NCBI RefSeq assembly: GCF_014195325.1
Contig: NZ_JACIBK010000011.1
Coordinates: 1 to 64,000 of the forward strand
Reading direction: 5' to 3'
Length of the DNA stretch: 64,000 bases
Origin: Rhizobium sp. BK650
Lineage (GTDB): Bacteria > Pseudomonadota > Alphaproteobacteria > Rhizobiales > Rhizobiaceae
Position numbers and translations under genes: made by a program
Notes under the pieces: generated by a model
The model's database searches: none
What the model was told of the DNA's origin: nothing
The model's input: the letters and a program-made list of their open reading frames with translations, nothing else
In this document: in pieces, positions 61,447-64,000 of the stretch
Layout of the letters: each line of letters opens with the position of its first letter
Position numbering within the stretch: position 1 is the first letter of the stretch

Positions 61447-62340
61447 GTGATAAAGAAGGCTTTTGCAGCTCTGACCGCGCTGGTCTGTCTGCTTTTTGCT
61501 TCCGGCACATATGCCGATCAGCCGATGCCGTGGCAGGCTACTCTGCAGCCGGCAGCAACGCCGATCATGCGGGAAATTCATTGGTTCGAACAATACACGC
61601 TGTGGTTCATCGTTCCGATCACACTGTTCGTTCTCGTTCTTCTTATTGTCGTCTGTTTCAAGTTCCGCGCTTCGGCGAACCCGGTTCCCTCCAGGACGAG
61701 CCACAATACCCTCATCGAAGTCATCTGGACCGTGGGGCCGGTCCTTGTGCTTCTCTTCCTTGCAGTTCCCTCTTTCAACCTGCTCACTGCGCAGCTCACC
61801 CTACCGGAAAACCCTGATGTCACCATCAAGGCGACCGCGACCCAGTGGCAGTGGAACTATGAATATGAAGGCTCGGGCGAAACGCCTGTCGCCTTCGATT
61901 CCTACCTTCTGAAGGAGCCGGATCGCGCTGCTGCCGGCAAGACCGATCTTTCCGTCTATCCGCGCCTTCTGGCCGTCGACAACGAGCTCGTTCTGCCGGT
62001 TAACAAGACGGTCCGCGTTCTCGTCACCGCCGCGCCGACCGATGTTATCCACGCTTTCGCCATGCCGTCCTTCGGCATCAAGATCGACGCCGTTCCGGGT
62101 CGTCTGAACGAAACCTGGTTCCGCGCCGAGCGCGAAGGTCTTTTCTACGGCCAGTGTTCCGAGCTTTGCGGCAAGGATCACGCGTTCATGCCGATCGCCA
62201 TCCGCGTCGTATCCGAGGACAAGTACAAGCAGTGGCTGACCACGGCCGCCAGCGACTTGCCCGGCGCCTACAAGACACTGATCGCCGCTGCCGACGGTTC
62301 TGCAAAGACCGTCGTTGTCGCTGAAAACGTCGCAAAGTAA
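61447..62340 (+). CDS. coxB: cytochrome c oxidase subunit II
   Basis: A 297-residue aa3-type oxidase subunit. The signal peptide (ALTALVCLLFASGTYA) is followed by two membrane helices (about residues 56-75 and 95-114). The periplasmic CuA domain has WQWNYEYEG, His202, and the cluster CSELCGKDHAFM, with Cys237, Glu239, Cys241, His245 and Met248 as ligands. It passes electrons from cytochrome c to subunit I. The start is the GTG at 61447, with GAGGGAG upstream. ctaD starts 17 bases after its stop. Confidence 0.95.
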   Translation: MIKKAFAALTALVCLLFASGTYADQPMPWQATLQPAATPIMREIHWFEQYTLWFIVPITLFVLVLLIVVCFKFRASANPVPSRTSHNTLIEVIWTVGPVLVLLFLAVPSFNLLTAQLTLPENPDVTIKATATQWQWNYEYEGSGETPVAFDSYLLKEPDRAAAGKTDLSVYPRLLAVDNELVLPVNKTVRVLVTAAPTDVIHAFAMPSFGIKIDAVPGRLNETWFRAEREGLFYGQCSELCGKDHAFMPIAIRVVSEDKYKQWLTTAASDLPGAYKTLIAAADGSAKTVVVAENVAK

Positions 62341-62357
62341 GATAGGGGATCGGGACA

Positions 62358-64000
62358 ATGGCTGGACCTTCCGCTCACGACGATCATTCTCATGATCACC
62401 ACGCTCATGACGCCCACGCGCATGACGACCATCACGATCACTCGCATGCTCCAAGCTTTGCTGACCGCTGGTTCTTCTCGACGAACCATAAGGACATCGG
62501 CACCCTTTATCTGATCTTCGCGATCTTCGCCGGCATTATCGGCGGCCTGCTCTCCGTTGCGATGCGCATGGAGCTGCAGGAGCCGGGCATCCAGATCTTC
62601 CATGGCCTGGCCTCCATGGTCTACGGCTTCGAAGGCGATGCCGCTATCGACGGCGCCAAGCACATGTTCAACGTCTTCACCACCGCTCACGCGCTGATCA
62701 TGATCTTCTTCATGGTCATGCCGGCGATGATCGGCGGTTTCGCCAACTGGATGGTGCCGATCATGATCGGCGCGCCGGATATGGCTTTTCCGCGTCTGAA
62801 CAACATCTCCTTCTGGCTGATCGTTCCGGCTTTCCTGCTCCTGGTCATCTCGATGTTCGTCGAGGGCCCGGCCGGCGCATATGGCGCTGGCGGCGGCTGG
62901 ACCATGTATCCGCCGCTCGCAGTCGTTGGTCACCCCGGTCCGGCGGTCGACCTTGCGATCTTCGCGCTGCACATTGCCGGCGCGTCCTCGATCCTCGGTG
63001 CAATCAACTTCATCACCACGATCCTCAACATGCGTGCGCCGGGCATGACGCTGCACAAGATGCCGCTCTTTGCCTGGGCCGTCCTGATCACCGCCTTCCT
63101 GCTGCTGTTGTCGCTGCCGGTTCTGGCAGGTGCCATCACGATGCTGCTCACCGACCGTAACTTCGGTACGGCCTTCTTCGCACCGGAAGGCGGCGGCGAC
63201 CCAATCCTTTACCAGCACCTGTTCTGGTTCTTCGGTCACCCGGAAGTCTACATCCTCATCCTGCCGGGCTTCGGCATCATCAGCCACATCGTGTCCACCT
63301 TCTCGAGGAAGCCGGTCTTCGGCTACCTCGGCATGGCCTACGCTATGGTCGCCATTGGCGCTGTCGGCTTCGTCGTCTGGGCGCACCACATGTACACGGT
63401 CGGTCTGTCGCTCGACGCACAGCGCTACTTCGTCTTCGCGACGATGGTCATCGCCGTTCCGACGGGTGTGAAGATCTTCTCCTGGATTGCGACGATGTGG
63501 GGTGGTTCGATCACTTTCCGCACGCCGATGGTCTGGGCGATTGGCTTCATCTTCCTCTTCACCGTCGGTGGTGTGACGGGTGTTCAGCTTGCAAATGCCG
63601 GTCTCGACCGCTCGCTGCATGACACCTACTACGTCGTAGCTCACTTCCACTACGTTCTCTCGCTCGGCGCCGTCTTCGCCATCTTTGCTGCCTGGTACTA
63701 TTGGTTCCCGAAGATGACCGGCTATATGTACAGCGAGTTCCTCGGCAAGCTGCACTTCTGGGTCATGTTCGTTGGCGTGAACCTCGTGTTCTTCCCACAG
63801 CATTTCCTCGGCCTCGCCGGTATGCCGCGCCGCTACATCGACTATCCGGATGCATTTGCTGGCTGGAACTATGTTTCCTCGGTCGGCTCCTATATCTCCT
63901 TCGTCGGCGTGATCATCTTCCTCGTCGGTGTCTGGGAAGCCTTCGCCCGGAAGCGCGTTGCCGGCGACAATCCGTGGGGTGAGGGTGCAACGACCCTCGA
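62358..64000 (+). CDS. ctaD: cytochrome c oxidase subunit I, 3' truncated by window, with His-rich N-terminal extension
   Basis: At least 547 codons run to the window end with no stop. The N-terminal roughly 32 residues are unusually His/Asp-rich (12 His in positions 7-30), before the normal WFFSTNHKDIGTLYLIF. The haem-copper core is intact: His111 of AHALIMIFF (haem a), the Cu-B His294 and Tyr298 pair in GHPEVY, His343-344 in WAHHMYT, and His429/His431 in VAHFHYV (haem a3/haem a). It reduces oxygen to water and pumps protons. It is downstream of coxB in one operon. The ATG at 62358 has GGGG upstream. Confidence 0.95.
   Translation, partial: MAGPSAHDDHSHDHHAHDAHAHDDHHDHSHAPSFADRWFFSTNHKDIGTLYLIFAIFAGIIGGLLSVAMRMELQEPGIQIFHGLASMVYGFEGDAAIDGAKHMFNVFTTAHALIMIFFMVMPAMIGGFANWMVPIMIGAPDMAFPRLNNISFWLIVPAFLLLVISMFVEGPAGAYGAGGGWTMYPPLAVVGHPGPAVDLAIFALHIAGASSILGAINFITTILNMRAPGMTLHKMPLFAWAVLITAFLLLLSLPVLAGAITMLLTDRNFGTAFFAPEGGGDPILYQHLFWFFGHPEVYILILPGFGIISHIVSTFSRKPVFGYLGMAYAMVAIGAVGFVVWAHHMYTVGLSLDAQRYFVFATMVIAVPTGVKIFSWIATMWGGSITFRTPMVWAIGFIFLFTVGGVTGVQLANAGLDRSLHDTYYVVAHFHYVLSLGAVFAIFAAWYYWFPKMTGYMYSEFLGKLHFWVMFVGVNLVFFPQHFLGLAGMPRRYIDYPDAFAGWNYVSSVGSYISFVGVIIFLVGVWEAFARKRVAGDNPWGEGATTL

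Noticed and set aside
62268..63803. Open frame of 511 codons antisense to ctaD
   Set aside because: Highly charged mirror of the membrane protein ctaD, no homology.
1..64000. CRISPR arrays, tRNA genes, insertion sequences, toxin-antitoxin or phage genes
   Set aside because: I searched for regularly spaced repeats, cloverleaf signatures, transposase or phage-like proteins and found none that I could support.

Overview
This is an ordinary-looking chromosomal stretch of an alphaproteobacterium of the Rhizobium/Agrobacterium group (Rhizobiaceae). The evidence is the GC-rich codon bias, the Rhizobiales-specific families (DUF1217, DUF6101, BA14K-like, Atu4866, DUF1344, IalB) and several gene orders familiar from Sinorhizobium/Rhizobium chromosomes: xseB next to a histone deacetylase homologue, fabI-phosphatase-aroC-ribB, pdxH-dnaJ-like, and IalB-tldD-coxB-ctaD. 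There is no rRNA, recognisable tRNA, CRISPR array, insertion sequence or prophage. This identification comes from recognising the proteins, not from a database search.

Layout. 1-2.2 kb: end of a chemoreceptor, a DUF523 protein, a LysR regulator divergent from a small tautomerase, and a compact palindromic repeat cluster. 2.2-9.9 kb: glyS, tex, cyclopropane fatty acid synthase, a histidine phosphatase and a MipA-like outer membrane protein. 9.9-14 kb: a sugar-dehydrogenase-like SDR, an autotransporter and a divergent FCD-type GntR regulator. 14-20 kb: ubiA, DUF6101 and a giant repeat-built DUF1217 protein. 20-29 kb: an FAD-linked oxidase with the tRNA threonylcarbamoylation synthase, a glycine-betaine-demethylase-like Rieske oxygenase, a BA14K-like protein, a ZntB/CorA channel, and an acyl-CoA dehydrogenase/enoyl-CoA hydratase pair.

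29-41 kb: rlmD-like and tlyA RNA methyltransferases, a chemoreceptor, an AraC regulator divergent from SDR-Atu4866, dxs, pirin, SDR, xseB and a histone deacetylase homologue. 41-47 kb: thioesterase, the bioMNY biotin importer, a YcaQ-like DNA glycosylase, ribB(A) and aroC. 47-58 kb: a large GGDEF-EAL sensor, DUF1344, a phosphatase, fabI, a DnaJ-like protein, an outer-membrane lipoprotein, pdxH, a polysaccharide deacetylase, a SPOR-domain DD-carboxypeptidase and a MazG-like protein. 58-64 kb: an unknown protein, GNAT, tldD, IalB, coxB and the start of ctaD, which runs off the end.

Most genes are housekeeping: translation, RNA modification, isoprenoid, riboflavin, biotin, PLP and chorismate synthesis, fatty acid synthesis, cell wall and respiration. 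Accessory material lies mainly at 9.9-13.9, 16-19.8 and 31.6-35.8 kb. I see no obvious new defence or mobile system. The best candidates for something under-described are the DUF1217 protein with ten degenerate repeats, the autotransporter with its divergent sugar-acid-type regulator, the AraC/SDR/Atu4866 module beside dxs, and a palindromic repeat pair with a compensatory base change flanked by duplicated hairpins.
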